Shown: positions 12,501-25,850, numbered from the stretch's first letter. The stretch is DNA of 64,000 nucleotides from Terebella lapidaria (GCA_949152475.1 OX424567.1:18129402-18193401), one strand, 5' to 3'. The notes: generated from the sequence alone by a model not told the origin. A program made the numbers and translations.

Positions 12501-13580
12501 ATTTCAAAAGGCCATAACATCGTCAATACGGTATAGAATCTCCTGAAACTTGATATGCATATTGACAGCAATGACCTCTACGAAATTGAGTACAAAGGTC
12601 AAAGGTCAAGGTTATCAAAATCCCAGAAAAACACGTTTCCGGTGATAACATCCGTTTGAATTGCCGTAGGTTCATGAAATTTGAACCATATCATTCAGAA
12701 GAGGTGTAGCAATCGGGCATATATGTCAAAATCATGATTGACCTTGAACTTGGTCAGGAAAATAAGGTCATATGAGGAAAACTTCAAGGTCAAATTTTAA
12801 AACTAACTGAAACCTATCAAGTAGTATATCAAATGAAAGGTCTTTATTCCCTGGTAATACTTTCTCATCAGTTTTGAGATGTGACGTTTATTGACGTCAC
12901 AGTGATGTCATAAACGTTAACTTTTCGAAATTTCAAACGGTCATAGTGTCCACAAATCTTGTTCGATTCTGATGAAATTATACAGGTATAATATATGTCT
13001 TCATGCACAGGCAATGCACAATTTTCGTGACTCAAGGCCAAAGGTCAAGGTCAAGATCATCTTATTTTAGGCGCTATGACATTCAGTGACGTCACAAAGA
13101 CGTCATAAACGTCAGTTTTCAAAATTTCAATAAACCAAATCCCAGAAAAAACACATTCTTGGTAATGACTTCTGCTTGAATCTTTGTATGCTCATGAAAT
13201 TTGGATTATATCATTCAGAATAGGCATAACACTCAGACTTATATGTTAAATGCATGATATAGCTTGAACTTGGTCAGAAAAATGAAGTCACATGAGCAAA
13301 CTTTCAAGGTCAAATTTTGAAAATCATTGAAACCTGTCAAACATCCATTCCGGCAAGTGTGTGGCCTATGGCCTCTCGTTTGTGTGTTTGTCTGTACGCC
13401 CTCTAGCGTCCACAGTTTTTGCGCTATGATCTCGAAACTTTTTTGATAGATAGGTATCCGCTCTGGGACGGGACCGCACGTTTTTGGAAAAAATCGGTTC
13501 ACTGATGACGTCACCAAAAATTCTTGAAAACTTAAAAAATCCCTATCTCTCATCATTGGCGAAATTTCAAAAATTTACAC
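9557..13580 (+). repeat. AGGTCA/CRE units, three heads
   Basis: Heads (ATTCCGGCAAG followed by a GTTTG tract) lie at 9557, 11120 and 13345. Each unit has the DR1-like AGGTCAAAGGTCA or the TCAAGGTCA extended half-site, an inverted TGACCTTGACC cluster downstream, and TGACGTCA palindromes. The section from 11490 to 13060 contains two successive copies of the CRE-pair and ATCATTCAGAAGAGGT modules. The final head at 13345 leads into a different sequence that passes into the 328-bp satellite. Confidence 0.9.
10720..10772 (+). promoter_or_regulatory. Tandem CRE palindromes at 11-bp spacing
   Basis: TGACGTCA occurs at 10720, 10731 and 10742, with the 11-bp unit TGACGTCACAG, and again at 10765. A degenerate first copy precedes them. 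TGACGTCA is the full cAMP-response element bound by CREB/ATF bZIP dimers. Eleven-base spacing puts successive sites on nearly the same DNA face. No promoter is recognisable beside it, so activity is unproven. Confidence 0.6.
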
Positions 13581-16500
13581 CACAGTCATATTCAGTCCGA
13601 TACATTTGAAATTTAGCACACCGATATATGTTGATATAATGCATCATACTGCGAAGATATATCTGGATCGGTTGAACGTCAATGACGTCATGACGTGAAA
13701 CGTCAATTTTCGAAATGGGGCTATATATCGGAAAGTATTTGTCGTACAGAGGAGCGAATTGCACCATTGGAAAGCTCGTTGAATTCTGGTTTAGAAGGGT
13801 ACTGTCCGATACTTTTCCGCTATGATAGATTTTCCGCTATGACGTCATAAACGTAAGACCTGTCATACCAATTTTTCGACTTTTCAGCAAACTTTCAAAC
13901 ATCCACAGTGCACTCAATTTTGAAGTTATTGGGCTGTAATTATCAGAACGTATGTGGAATAATGATGCCCAGCCATGTACCAAGTTTCAACACACTACGT
14001 GTAAGGTCAATGACGTCATGACGTAAAACGTCAATTTTCGAAATGGGGCTATATATCAAAAAGTATTTGTCGTACGGAGAAGCAAATTGCACCATTGGAA
14101 AGCTCGTTGAATTCTGGTTCAGAAGGGTACTGTCCGATACTTTTCCGCCATGATAGATTTTCCGCTATGACGTCATAAACGTGAGGCCTGTCATACCAAT
14201 TTTTCGACTTTTCAGCAAACTTTCAAACATCCACAGTGCACTCAATTTTGAAGTTATTAGGCTGTAATTATCAGAACGTATGTGGAATAATAATACCCAG
14301 CCATATATCAAGTTTCAACACACTACGTGTAACGTCAATGACGTCATGACGTAAAACGTCAATTTTCGAAATGGGGCTATATATCAAAAAGTATTTGTCG
14401 TACGGAGAAGCAAATTGCACCATTGGAAAGCTCGTTGAATTCTGGTTCAGAAGGGTACTGTCCGATACTTTTCCGCCATGATAGATTTTCCGCTATGACG
14501 TCATAAACGTAAGGCCTGTCATACAAAATTTTCGACTTTTCAGCAAACTTTCAAACATCCACAGTGCACTCAAATTTGAAGGTTTGGAACTGTAATTATG
14601 AGAACCTATGTGAAATATTAATATACAGGCATATACCAAGTTTCAACGCGCTACGTTCAACGTCAATGACGTCATGACGTAAAACGTCAATTTTAAAAAT
14701 GGGGCTATATATCTGAAAGTATTTATCGCACAGAGAAGCGGATTGTACCACTCGAAAGCTCGTTGAATTCTCGTTTAGGAGGGTACTGTCCGATACGTTT
14801 CCGCCCTGATAGATTTTCCGTTATGACGTCATAAACGTATGGCCTGTCATACCGATATTTCGACCTTTCAGCAAATTTTCAGACATCCACAGTGCACTCA
14901 AATTCAAAGATATTAGGCTGTAATTATCATAACTCATGTGGAATGATACTACCCAGCCATATACCGAGTTTCAACACGCTAGGTGAAACGTCAATGACGT
15001 CACGACGTGAAACGTCATTTTTCGAAATGGGGCTATATATCGGAAAGTATTTGTCGTACAGAAAAGAGAATTGCGCCATTGGAAAGCTCGTTGAATTCTG
15101 CTTTAGAAGGGTACTGTCCGATACTTTTCCGCCATGATAGATTTTCCGCTATGACGTCATAAACGTGAGGCCTGTCATACCAATTTTTCGACTTTTCAGC
15201 AAACTTTCAAACATCCACAGTGCACTCAATTTTGAAGTTATTAGGCTGTAATTATCAGAACGTATGTGGAATAATAATACCCAGCCATATATCAAGTTTC
15301 AACACACTACGTGTAACGTCAATGACGTCATGACGTAAAACGTCAATTTTCGAAATGGGGCTATATATCAAAAAGTATTTGTCGTACGGAGAAGCAAATT
15401 GCACCATTGGAAAGCTCGTTGAATTCTGGTTCAGAAGGGTACTGTCCGATACTTTTCCGCCATGATAGATTTTCCGCTATGACGTCATAAACGTAAGGCC
15501 TGTCATACAAAATTTTCGACTTTTCAGCAAACTTTCAAACATCCACAGTGCACTCAAATTTGAAGGTTTGGAACTGTAATTATGAGAACCTATGTGAAAT
15601 ATTAATATACAGGCATATACCAAGTTTCAACGCGCTACGTTCAACGTCAATGACGTCATGACGTAAAACGTCAATTTTAAAAATGGGGCTATATATCTGA
15701 AAGTATTTATCGCACAGAGAAGCGGATTGTACCACTCGAAAGCTCGTTGAATTCTCGTTTAGGAGGGTACTGTCCGATACGTTTCCGCCCTGATAGATTT
15801 TCCGTTATGACGTCATAAACGTATGGCCTGTCATACCGATATTTCGACCTTTCAGCAAATTTTCAGACATCCACAGTGCACTCAAATTTAAAGATATTAG
15901 GCTGTAATTATCATAACTCATGTGGAATGATACTACCCAGCCATATACCGAGTTTCAACACGCTAGGTGAAACGTCAACGACGTCACGACGTGAAACGTC
16001 ATTTTTCGAAATGGGGCTATATATCGGAAAGTATTTGTCGTACAGAAAAGAGAATTGCGCCATTGGAAAGCTCGTTGAATTCTGCTTTAGAAGGGTACTG
16101 TCCGATACTTTTCCGCCATGATAGATTTTCCGCTATGACGTCATAAACGTGAGGCCTGTCATACCAATTTTTCGACTTTTCAGCAAACTTTCAAACATCC
16201 ACAGTGCACTCAATTTTGAAGTTATTAGGCTGTAATTATCAGAACGTATGTGGAATAATAATACCCAGCCATATATCAAGTTTCAACACACTACGTGTAA
16301 CGTCAATGACGTCATGACGTAAAACGTCAATTTTCGAAATGGGGCTATATATCAAAAAGTATTTGTCGTACGGAGAAGCAAATTGCACCATTGGAAAGCT
16401 CGTTGAATTCTGGTTCAGAAGGGTACTGTCCGATACTTTTCCGCCATGATAGATTTTCCGCTATGACGTCATAAACGTAAGGCCTGTCATACAAAATTTT

Positions 16501-17885
16501 CGACTTTTCAGCAAACTTTCAAACATCCACAGTGCACTCAAATTTGAAGGTTTGGAACTGTAATTATGAGAACCTATGTGAAATATTAATATACAGGCAT
16601 ATACCAAGTTTCAACGCGCTACGTTGAACGTCAATGACGTCATGACGTAAAACGTCAATTTTGAAAATGGGGCTATATATCTGAAAGTATTTATCGCACA
16701 GAGAAGCGGATTGTACCACTCGAAAGCTCGTTGAATTCTCGTTTAGGAGGGTACTGTCCGATACGTTTCCGCCCTGATAGATTTCCGTTATGACGTCATA
16801 AACGTATGGCCTGTCATACCGATATTTCGACCTTTCAGCAAATTTTCAGACATCCACAGTGCACTCAAATTTAAAGATATTAGGCTGTAATTATCATAAC
16901 TCATGTGGAATGATACTACCCAGCCATATACCGAGTTTCAACACGCTAGGTGAAACGTCAATGACGTCACGACGTGAAACGTCATTTTTCGAAATGGGGC
17001 TATATATCGGAAAGTATTTGTCGTACAGAAAAGAGAATTGCGCCATTGGAAAGCTCGTTGAATTCTGCTTTAGAAGGGTACTGTCCGATACTTTTCCGCC
17101 ATGATAGATTTTCCGCTATGACGTCATAAACGTATGGCCTGTCATACCAATTTTTCGACTTTTCAGCAAACTTTCAAACATCCACAGTGCACTCAAATTT
17201 GAAGGTTTGGAACTGTAATTATGAGGACCTATGTGAAATATTAATATACAGGCATATACCAAGTTTCAACGCGCTACGTTCAACGTCAATGACGTCATGA
17301 CGTAAAACGTCAATTTTAAAAATGGGGCTATATATCTGAAAGTATTTATCGCACAGAGAAGCGGATTGTACCACTCGAAAGCTCGTTGAATTCTCGTTTA
17401 GGAGGGTACTGTCCGATACGTTTCCGCCCTGATAGATTTTCCGTTATGACGTCATAAACGTATGGCCTGTCATACCGATATTTCGACCTTTCAGCAAACT
17501 TTCAGACATCCACAGTGCACTCAAATTTGAAGATATTAGGCTGTAATTATCATAACTCATGTGGAATGATACTACCCAGCCATATACCGAGTTTCAACAC
17601 GCTAGGTGAAACGTCAATGACGTCACGACGTGAAACGTCATTTTTCGAAATGGGGCTATATATCGGAAAGTATTTGTCGTACAGAAAAGATAATTGCGCC
17701 ATTGGAAAGCTCGTTGAATTCTGCTTTAGAAGGGTACTGTCTGATACTTTTCCGCCATGATAGATTTTCCGCTATGACGTCATAAACGTATGGCCTGTCA
17801 TACCAATATTTCAACTTTTTAGCAAACTCTCAAACATCCACAGTGCACTTCAATTTAAAGGTATTAGACTGTAATTATCAGAACA
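13581..17885 (+). repeat. 328-bp satellite with 984-bp higher-order unit
   Basis: The marker GACGTCATAAACGT recurs at 13841, 14169, 14497, 14825, 15153, 15481, 15809, 16137, 16465, 16792, 17120, 17448 and 17776. Spacing is 328 bp with one 327-bp step. Monomers fall into three main types, repeating as a trimer of 984 bp. The trimer is nearly identical between successive copies, while neighbouring monomers differ more. The last higher-order copy is a dimer (656 bp). An 81-codon open frame recurs with the trimer and is a by-product. Each monomer carries clustered TGACGTCA or TGACGTAA sites. Confidence 0.95.
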
Positions 17886-17965
17886 ATAGAATTAGATAAA
17901 AGGGTGACTGTGGAAAACATATCAGAATTAATACAAGAAAACACTCAGAAACAGAAAAAGTAATT

Positions 17966-18660
17966 TAGTTGGAATTTAAAAAAAAAAAAAGTGGCAATAG
18001 GAATGGAACCCCTGACCCCGCACACCAACACCTAACGCCTTTACTGACTGAGCCAAACTGTCACTTGAAAGTTGTTGCGTGTGAAGCATATAGCGTACAA
18101 GAGACAGCCCTCAGAATAAATGCAGGTATATCCCATGGCTGCGCATTGGTGTGGCTGCTGTGGCGGCAGCGTGAGGAATTTTTTGAGATTTTTGTGACCT
18201 CTTCACTTGACCGATTTTCACGAAAATTGAACCGTTTCTAGCCTTCAACCTCGGTGTATGGCTGGGTATTATTATTCCACATGAGTTTCGCCATATTAAA
18301 TCAAAATCAAGTCTGAAGCAGAAAACACAAAGAATCTACTACTTCGTGCCTTTATGGAGATAACAAAAAAGTGTTTCATGAATATGAGTGGAATATTTCA
18401 GTGTGTCTTCAGATGAACTATTTGATCGAGCTACAATTTTCATTGCAAACTGTTGTATTTTACGTTTGTTTTTGGCATCATCAAACTGTGACTGCATCAT
18501 ACAGGTTAAATTTCCGAAATTCCAAAAGGCCATAACAGCGTCAATACTGTATGGAGTATCTTGAAACTTGATATACCCATTGATAGCATTGACCTCTACG
18601 AATTGTAGTACAAAGGTCAAAGATCAAGGTCAAGGTCATCAAAATCCCAGAAAAAACACC
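17966..18660 (-). repeat. 0.65-kb segment with tRNA-derived head, copy 1
   Basis: Matches 20523-21178 closely along its length. The left end carries the tRNA-like head described separately. The rest contains the phrases GCGCATTGGTGTGGCTGC and CAACCTCGGTGTATGGCTGG, then runs into the AGGTCA module. Because the two copies interrupt the same array family, this looks like a segment copied along with the array or a composite SINE. I assign the strand from the head. Confidence 0.75.
17992..18064 (-). ncRNA. tRNA-derived sequence (SINE head or pseudo-tRNA)
   Basis: On the minus strand the A-box is TGGCTCAGTCAG (18044-18055) and the B-box is GGTTCCATTCC (18000-18010), with 33 bp between them. A long T-run follows the B-box at about 17978-17990, as expected for a Pol III terminator. 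The ends do not pair into a 7-bp acceptor stem, so it is not a functional tRNA. tRNA-derived SINE heads have just this layout. Confidence 0.6.
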
Positions 18661-20522
18661 TTTCCAGTAATTAATAACTTCTGCTTGAATCTTTGTATGC
18701 TCATGAAATTTGAATCATATCATTCAGAACAGGCATGACACTCAGACTTATATGTTAAATGCATGATATACCTTGAACTTGGTCAGAAAAATGAAGTCAC
18801 ATGAGCAAACTTTCAAGGTCAAGTTTTGAAAATCATTGAAACCTGTCAAATATCCATTCCGGCAAGTGTGTGGCCTATGGCCTCTCGTTTGTGTGTTTGT
18901 GTGTTTGTTTGTCTGTACGCCCTCTAGCGTCCACAGTTTTTGCTTGATTCTTCCCAAACTTGGTGTGCATATTCTCTAGCATGATGGCTCGCGACTGCAC
19001 GTTTTTGGTGATTCTAGGTCCAAGGTCAAGGTCAAGGTCATGCAAAAAGATGAAAACACATAAATGGCCATAACTCCGGTTCTATTCGTGATAGAGACTT
19101 CAAACCAAGTTCATAATGTAGATAAACTCGAGTTCTATCTCATGTGACCTTGACCTCGACATTTGACCTTGACCTTGAGAAGTTCGCCATGAGGTGAATG
19201 TCAAGGTCAAGTACGAAGGTCGGCGCAGCAAATCGAGTAGTATATTGTTTGAAAGGTCTTGAGCCCTTGATTGCAGTGATACCTTATTTTTGGCGCTGCG
19301 ACGTACACTGACGTCACAATGACGTCATAAACGTCAAATTTCCGAAATTTCAAAAGGCCATAACATCTTCAATACTGTATGGAATCTCTTGAAACTTGAT
19401 ATGCATATTGACAGCAATGACCTCTACGAATTTAAGTACAAAGGTCAAAGGTCAAGGTCAAGGTCATCGAAATCCCAGAAAAACACGTTTCCGGTAATAA
19501 CATCTGTTTAAATTGTCGTAAGTTCATGAAATTTAAACCATATCATTCAGAAGAGGTATAGCAATCGGACTTATATGTCAATTTCATGATTGACCTTGAA
19601 CTTGGTCAGGAAACTAAGGTCATATGAGGAGAACTTCAAGGTCAAATTTTCAAACTGACTAAAACCTATCAAGTAGTATATCAAATGAAAGGTCTTGATT
19701 CCCTGGTACATACTTTCTCATCAGTTTTGAGGTGTGACGTTTATTGACGTCACAGTGACGTCATAAACGTTAATTTTTCACAATTTCAAACAGTCATAGT
19801 GTCCACAAACCTTGTTCGATTCTGATGAAATTATACAGGTATAATATCTGTCTTCATGCACAGGCAATGCACAATTTTTGTGACTCAAGGTCGAAGGTCA
19901 AGGTCAAGGTCACGCAAAATGTGAAAAACACATAAGTGGCCATAACTTCTGGTCTAATTGTCCTAGAGACTTCAAATCAAGTGCATATCGTAGATAAACT
20001 CGAGTTCTATTTTTTGTGACCTTGACCTTGACTTTTGACCTTGACTTTGAGAGTTTGTATGAGGTCAAAGTCAAGGTCAAATACGAAGTTCAGTGCACCA
20101 TATCGAGTAGTATATCATTTGAAAGGTCTTGAGCCCATGATTCCAATGGTACCTTATTCTCGGCGCAGCGACGTAAACTGACGTTACAATGACGTCATAA
20201 ATGTCAAATTTCCGAAATTTCAAAAGGCCATAACATCGTCAATACTGTATAGAATCTCCTGAAACTTGATATGCATATTGACAGCAATGACCTCTACGAA
20301 ATTGAGTACAAAGGTCAAAGGTCAATGTCAAGGTCATCAAAATCCCAGAAAAACACGTTTCCGGTAATAACATCTGTTTAAATTGTCGTAAGTTCATGAA
20401 ATTTGAACCATATCATTCAGAAGAGGTATAACAATCGGACGTATATGTCAATTTCATGATTGACCTTGAACTTGGTCAGGAAAATAAGGTCATATGAGGT
20501 GAACTTCAAGGTCAAATTTTCA
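18661..20522 (+). repeat. AGGTCA/CRE units after the 328-bp satellite
   Basis: Resembles 11120-12790 module for module: head at 18855, AGGTCA foldback at 19018-19175, CRE pair near 19309, a second AGGTCA cluster, then another CRE-pair module near 20175. It ends abruptly where the second tRNA-headed segment begins. No gene seen. Confidence 0.9.
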
Positions 20523-20592
20523 AAAGGAATCGAACCCCTGACCCCGCGCACCAACACCTAACGCCTTTTCTGACTGAGGCAAACTGTCACTT
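20520..20592 (-). ncRNA. tRNA-derived sequence, copy 2 with canonical B-box
   Basis: The B-box on the minus strand is GGTTCGATTCC (20526-20536), an exact match to the Pol III consensus. The A-box reads TGCCTCAGTCAG (20570-20581). TTTT follows the B-box at once. As in copy 1 the acceptor stem is not formed. Intact internal promoter boxes could still permit Pol III transcription on the minus strand. Confidence 0.6.
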
Positions 20593-21178
20593 GAAAGTTG
20601 TTGCGTGTGAAGCATATAGCGTACAAGAGACAGCCCTCAGAATAAATGCAGGTACATCCCATGGCTGCGCATTGGTGTGGCTGCTGTGGCGGCAGTGTGA
20701 AGAATTTTTCGAGACTTTTTTGTGACCTCTTCACACTTGACCGATTTTCACGAAAATTGAACCGTTTCTAGCCTTCAACCTCGGTGTATGGCTGGGTATT
20801 ATTATTCCACATGGGTTTCGCGATATTCAATCAAAATCAAGCCTGAAGCAGAAAACACAAAGAATCTACTACTTGGTGCCTTTATGGAGATAACAAAAGT
20901 GTTTCATGAATATGAGAGGAATATTTCAGTGTGTCTTCGGATGAACTATTTGATCGAGCTACAATTTTCATTGCAAACTGTTGTATTTTACGTTTGTTTT
21001 TGGCATCATCAAACTCCGACTGCATCATACAGGTTAAATTTCCGAAATTCCAAAAGGCCATAACAGCGTCAATACTGTATGGAGTATCTTGAAACTTGAT
21101 ATACCCATTGATAGCATGACCTCTACGAATTGTAGTACAAAGGTCAAAGATCAAGGTCAAGGTCATCAAAATCCCAGG
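20523..21178 (-). repeat. 0.65-kb segment with tRNA-derived head, copy 2
   Basis: Close copy of 17996-18660. Both flanks are AGGTCA array. The right edge at about 21178 joins a CRE-pair module in mid-phrase, a sharp junction useful for defining the segment boundary. Confidence 0.75.
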
Positions 21179-23301
21179 TCTTGATCCACTGATTGCAGTC
21201 ATACCTTATTTTCGGCGCTGCGACGTACACTGACGTCACAATGACGTCATAAACGTCAAATTTCCGAAATTTCAAAAGACCATAACATCGTCAATACTGT
21301 ATGGAATCTCTTGAAACTTGATATGCATATTGGAAGCAATGACCTCTACGAATTTAAGTGCAAAGGTCAAAGGTCAAGGTCAAGGTCATCGAAATCCCAG
21401 AAAAAACACTTTTTCTGTAATAACATCCGTTTGATTTGTTGTAGGTTCATGAAATTTGAACCATATCATTCAGGAGAGGTATAGCAATCGGACCTATATG
21501 TCAAATTCATGATTGACCTTGAACTTGGTCAGGAAAATAAGGTCATATGAGGAAAACTTCAAGGTCAAATTTTAAAACTAACTGAAACCTATCAAGCAGT
21601 ATTTCAAATGAAAGGTCTTGATTCTCTGGTACATACTTTCCCATCAGTTTTGAGTTGTGACGTTTATTGACGTCACAGTGACGTCATGAACGTTAATTTT
21701 TCGAAATTTCAAACGGTCATAGTGTCCACAAAGCTTGTTCGATTCTGATGAAATTATACAGGTATAATATCTGTCTTCATGCACAGGCAATGCACAATTT
21801 TCGTGACTCAAGGTCGAAGGTCAAGGTCAAGGTCACGCAAAATGTTAAAAACATATAAGTGGCCATAACTCCGGTTCTATTCGTTATAGAGACTTCAAAC
21901 CAAGTTCATATTGTAGATAAACTGGAGTTCTATCTTCTGTGACCTTGACCTTGGCATTTGACCTCGACCTTGAGAAGTTTACCATGAGGTGAATGTCAAG
22001 GTCAAGTACGAAGGTCAGCGCACCATATCGAGTAGTATATCGTTGGAAAGGTCTTGAGCCCTTGATTCCAGTGATATCTTATTTTTGGTGTTGCGACGTA
22101 CAATGACGTCACAATGACGTCATAAACGTCAAATTTCCGAAATTTCAAATGGCCATAACATCGTCAATACTGTATGGAATCTCTTGAAACTTCATATGCA
22201 TATTGTAAGCAATGACCTTCACGAATTGAGGTACAAAGATCAAAGGTCAAGGTCATCGAAATCCCAGAAAAACACCTTTTTGGTAATAACATCTGCTTGA
22301 ATCGTCGTTGGCTCATGAAATTTAAATCATACCATTCAGAAGGGATATGGCGATCAGACGAATATGTCATTGATATGAATGACCTTGAACTTGGTCGGAA
22401 AATTGAGGTCATATGAGCAAAATTTCAAAGTCAAATTTTCAAACTAACTGAAACTTATCAAGTAGTAAATCAAATGGAAGGTCATGATTGCTTGATACAT
22501 ACTATTCCATTAGTTTTGATGTGACGTTTATTGACGTCATGGTGACGTCATAAACGTCCATTTCTCGAAGATTCAAAAGGCCATAGTGTCAACAATTGTT
22601 GTTCGATTCTGATGAAATTATTGAAGTATATTCTATATCTCAATGCACAGGCGATGCACAATTTTCGTGTCACTGAGGCCAAAGGTCGAGGTCAAGGTCA
22701 AGGAAAAGGTCAAAATTACATAACTTTGGTAAAAATCGTCATAGAGAGTATAAACTAGGAACATATTATAGCATATCAAAAAGCCTTTCTTAGATGACTT
22801 CAATGTCACTTTTGACCTCGATGCCTGAGGTCAAAGTTGACCTCAAAAATTACCTTGACCTTGACCCTTTGCGAATATATCGAGTAGTACCTTTTTCGAA
22901 AGGTCTTTGGAAGTACTTTCCAAATATGTTTTTATTTTTGAAATCTGACGTCATACAACGTCATAATGACGTGTCTTAATGAACAAATTTGGTGAAATTT
23001 CAAAGAAACTCATTTGTTTTCCGCCCTCTAGCGTCCACAATTCTCGCTGGATTTCTTTCAAAGTTGGTGTGCATATCCTGTAGTCTCATTTCTCGCGACT
23101 GACACTTTAGGTGATTCTAGGTCAAAGACCAAGGTCATGGAAAAAGTCAAAATCACATAAACGGCTATAACTTCAGAACTAATCATTGAAAACAGTTTGA
23201 TCTAAAAAATATTCTAGCATATTATAAGCCCTCCCTTGAGGGACCTTGGTCGTGTCATTTGACCTTGACATTACAGCTCAAGGTCAAAGTTCTCTTTTTT
23301 T
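21179..23301 (+). repeat. Higher-order array unit, copy 1 (2.55-kb period)
   Basis: Aligns with 23720-25850 at an offset of about 2550 bp. Contents are a CRE pair, the ATCATTCAG module, an AGGTCA foldback (21800-21975), a second CRE pair near 22104, then a diverged tail including TTCCGCCCTCTAGCGTCC. It ends at the distinctive head CCGGCAAGTACTCGCTGTAC. Confidence 0.9.
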
Positions 23302-25850
23302 CCATTCCGGCAAGTACTCGCTGTACCAGCGAAGGCTTTCAGCCATCAAGTCAGCAGCAGCAAGCGATTTCATCTGTTTGTCTGTTCGCCCTCTAGCGTC
23401 CACATTTTTCGTTTGATTCTTCCCAAACTTGGTGTGCATATTCTCTAGGATAATGGTTCGCGACCGCACGCTTTTGGTGATTCTAGGTCAAAGGTCAAGG
23501 TCAAGGTCATGCAAAACGTTAAAAACACATAAGTGGCCATAACTATGGTTCTATTCGTGATAGATACTTCAAACCAAGTTCATATTGTAAATAAACTCGA
23601 GTTCTATCTTATGTGACCTTGACCTTGACATTTGACCTTGGCCTTGAGAAGTTCGCCATGAGGTGAATGTCAAGGTCAAGTACGAAGGTCGGCGCACCAT
23701 ATCGAATAGTATATCGTTTGAAAGGTCTTGAGCCCCTGATTGCAGTAATACCTTATTTTTGGCGCTGCGACGTACACTAACGTCACAATGACATCATAAA
23801 CGTCAAATTTCCGAAATTTCAAAAGGCCATAACATCTCCAATACTGTTTGGAATCTCTTGAAACTTGATATGCATATTGACAGCAATGACCTTTACGAAT
23901 TTAAGTACAAAGGTCAAAGGTCAAGGTCAAGGTCATCGAAATCCCAGAAGAACACGTTTCCGGTAATAACATCTGTTTGAATTGTCGTAAGTTCATGAAA
24001 TTTGAACCATATCATTGAGAAGAGGTATAACAATCAGACGTATATGTCAATTTTATGATTGACCTTGAACTTGGTCAGGAAACTAAGGTCATATTAGGAA
24101 AACTTCAAGGTCAACTTTTCAAACTGACTAAAACCTATCAAGTAGTATATCAAATGAAAGGTCTTAATTCCCTGGTACACACTTTCTCATCAGTTTTGAG
24201 GTGTGACGTTTATTGACGTCACAGTGACGTCATAAACGTAAATTTTTCGAAATTTCAAACGGTCATAGTGTCCACAAATCTTGTTCGATTCTGATGAAAT
24301 TATACAGGTATAATATATGTCTTCATGCACAGGCAATGCACAATTTTCGTGACTCAAGGTCGAAGGTCAAGGTCAAGGTCACGCAAAATGTTAAAAACAC
24401 ATAAGTGGCCATAACTCCGGTTCTATTCGTTATAGAGACTTCAAACCAAGTTCATATTGTAGATAAACTCGAGTTCTATCTTCTGTGACCTTGACCTTGA
24501 CATTTGACCTCCACCTTGAGAAGTTTACCATGAGGTGAATGTCAAGGTCAAGTACGAAGGTCAGCGCACCATATCGAGTAGTATATCGTTGGAAAGGTCT
24601 TGAGCCCTTGATTCCAGTGGTATCTTATTTTTGGCGCTGCGACGTACAATGACGTCACAATGACGTCATAAACATCAAATTTCCAAAATTTCAAATGGCC
24701 ATAACATCGTCAATACTATATGGAATCTCTTGAAACTTCATATGCATATTGTAAGCAATGACCTTCACGAATTGAGGTATAAAGATCAAAGGTCAAGGTC
24801 ATCAAATTCCCAGAAAAAACACCTTTTTGGTAATAACATCTGCTTGAATCGTCGTTGGCTCATGAAATTTAAATCATACCATTCGGAAGGGATATGGCGA
24901 TCAGACGAATATGTCATTGATATGAATGACCTTGAACTTGGTCGGAAAATTGAGGTCACATGAGCAAAATTTCAAGGTCAAATTTTCAAACTAACTGAAA
25001 CTTATCAAGTAGTAAATCAAATGGAAGGTCATGATTGCTTGATACATACTATTCCATTAGTTTTGATATGTGACGTTTATTGACGTCACAGTGACGTCAT
25101 AAACGTCCATTTTTCGAAGATTCAAAAGGCCATAGTGTCAACAATTGTTGTTCGATTCTGATGAAATTATTCAAGTATATTCTATATCTCAATGCACAAT
25201 GGATGCACAATTTTCGTGACCCGAGGCCAAAGGTCGAGGTCTAGGTCAAGGAAGAGGTCAAAATTACATAAAAGACCATAACTTTGGTAAAAATCGTCAT
25301 AGAGAGTATAAACTAGGAACATATTATAGCATATCAAAAAGCCCTTCTTAGATGACTTCAATGTCATTTTGACCTCGATGCCTGAGGTCAAAGTTGACCT
25401 CAAAAATTACCTTGACCCTTTGCGAATATATCGAGTAGTACCTTTTTCGAAAGGTCTTTGGAAGTACTTTCCAAATATGTTTTTATTTTCGAAATCTGAC
25501 GTCATACAACGTCATAATGACGTGTCTTAATGAACAAATTTGGTGAGATTTCAAAAAACTCATTTGCTTTTTTGCCCTCTAGCGTCCACAATTCTCGCTG
25601 GATTTCTTTCAAAGTTGGTGTGCATATCCTGTAGTCTCATTTCTCGCGACTGACACTTTAGGTGATTCTAGGTCAAAGGCCAAGGTCATGGAAAAAGTCA
25701 AAATCACATAAACTGCTATAACTTCAGAACTAATCATTGAAAACAGTTTGATCTAAAAAATATTCTAGCATATTATAAGCCCTCCCTTGAGGGACCTTGG
25801 TCGTGTCATTTGACCTTGACATTACAGCTCAAGGTCAAAGTTCTTTTTTT
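23302..25850 (+). repeat. Higher-order array unit, copy 2 (2.55-kb period)
   Basis: Starts with the head CCGGCAAGTACTCGCTGTAC (near 23306) and ends where the same head recurs near 25856. The AGGTCA foldbacks lie at 23490-23650 and 24360-24515 and the CRE pair near 24650. Differences from copy 1 are scattered substitutions and small indels, so the duplication is not very recent. Confidence 0.9.

Noticed and set aside
14892-17760. Four near-identical 81-codon open frames that look like a tandem gene family
   Set aside because: They recur exactly at the 984/656-bp satellite period, start inside non-coding monomer sequence, and have no splice sites or protein motif. They are shadows of the 328-bp satellite.
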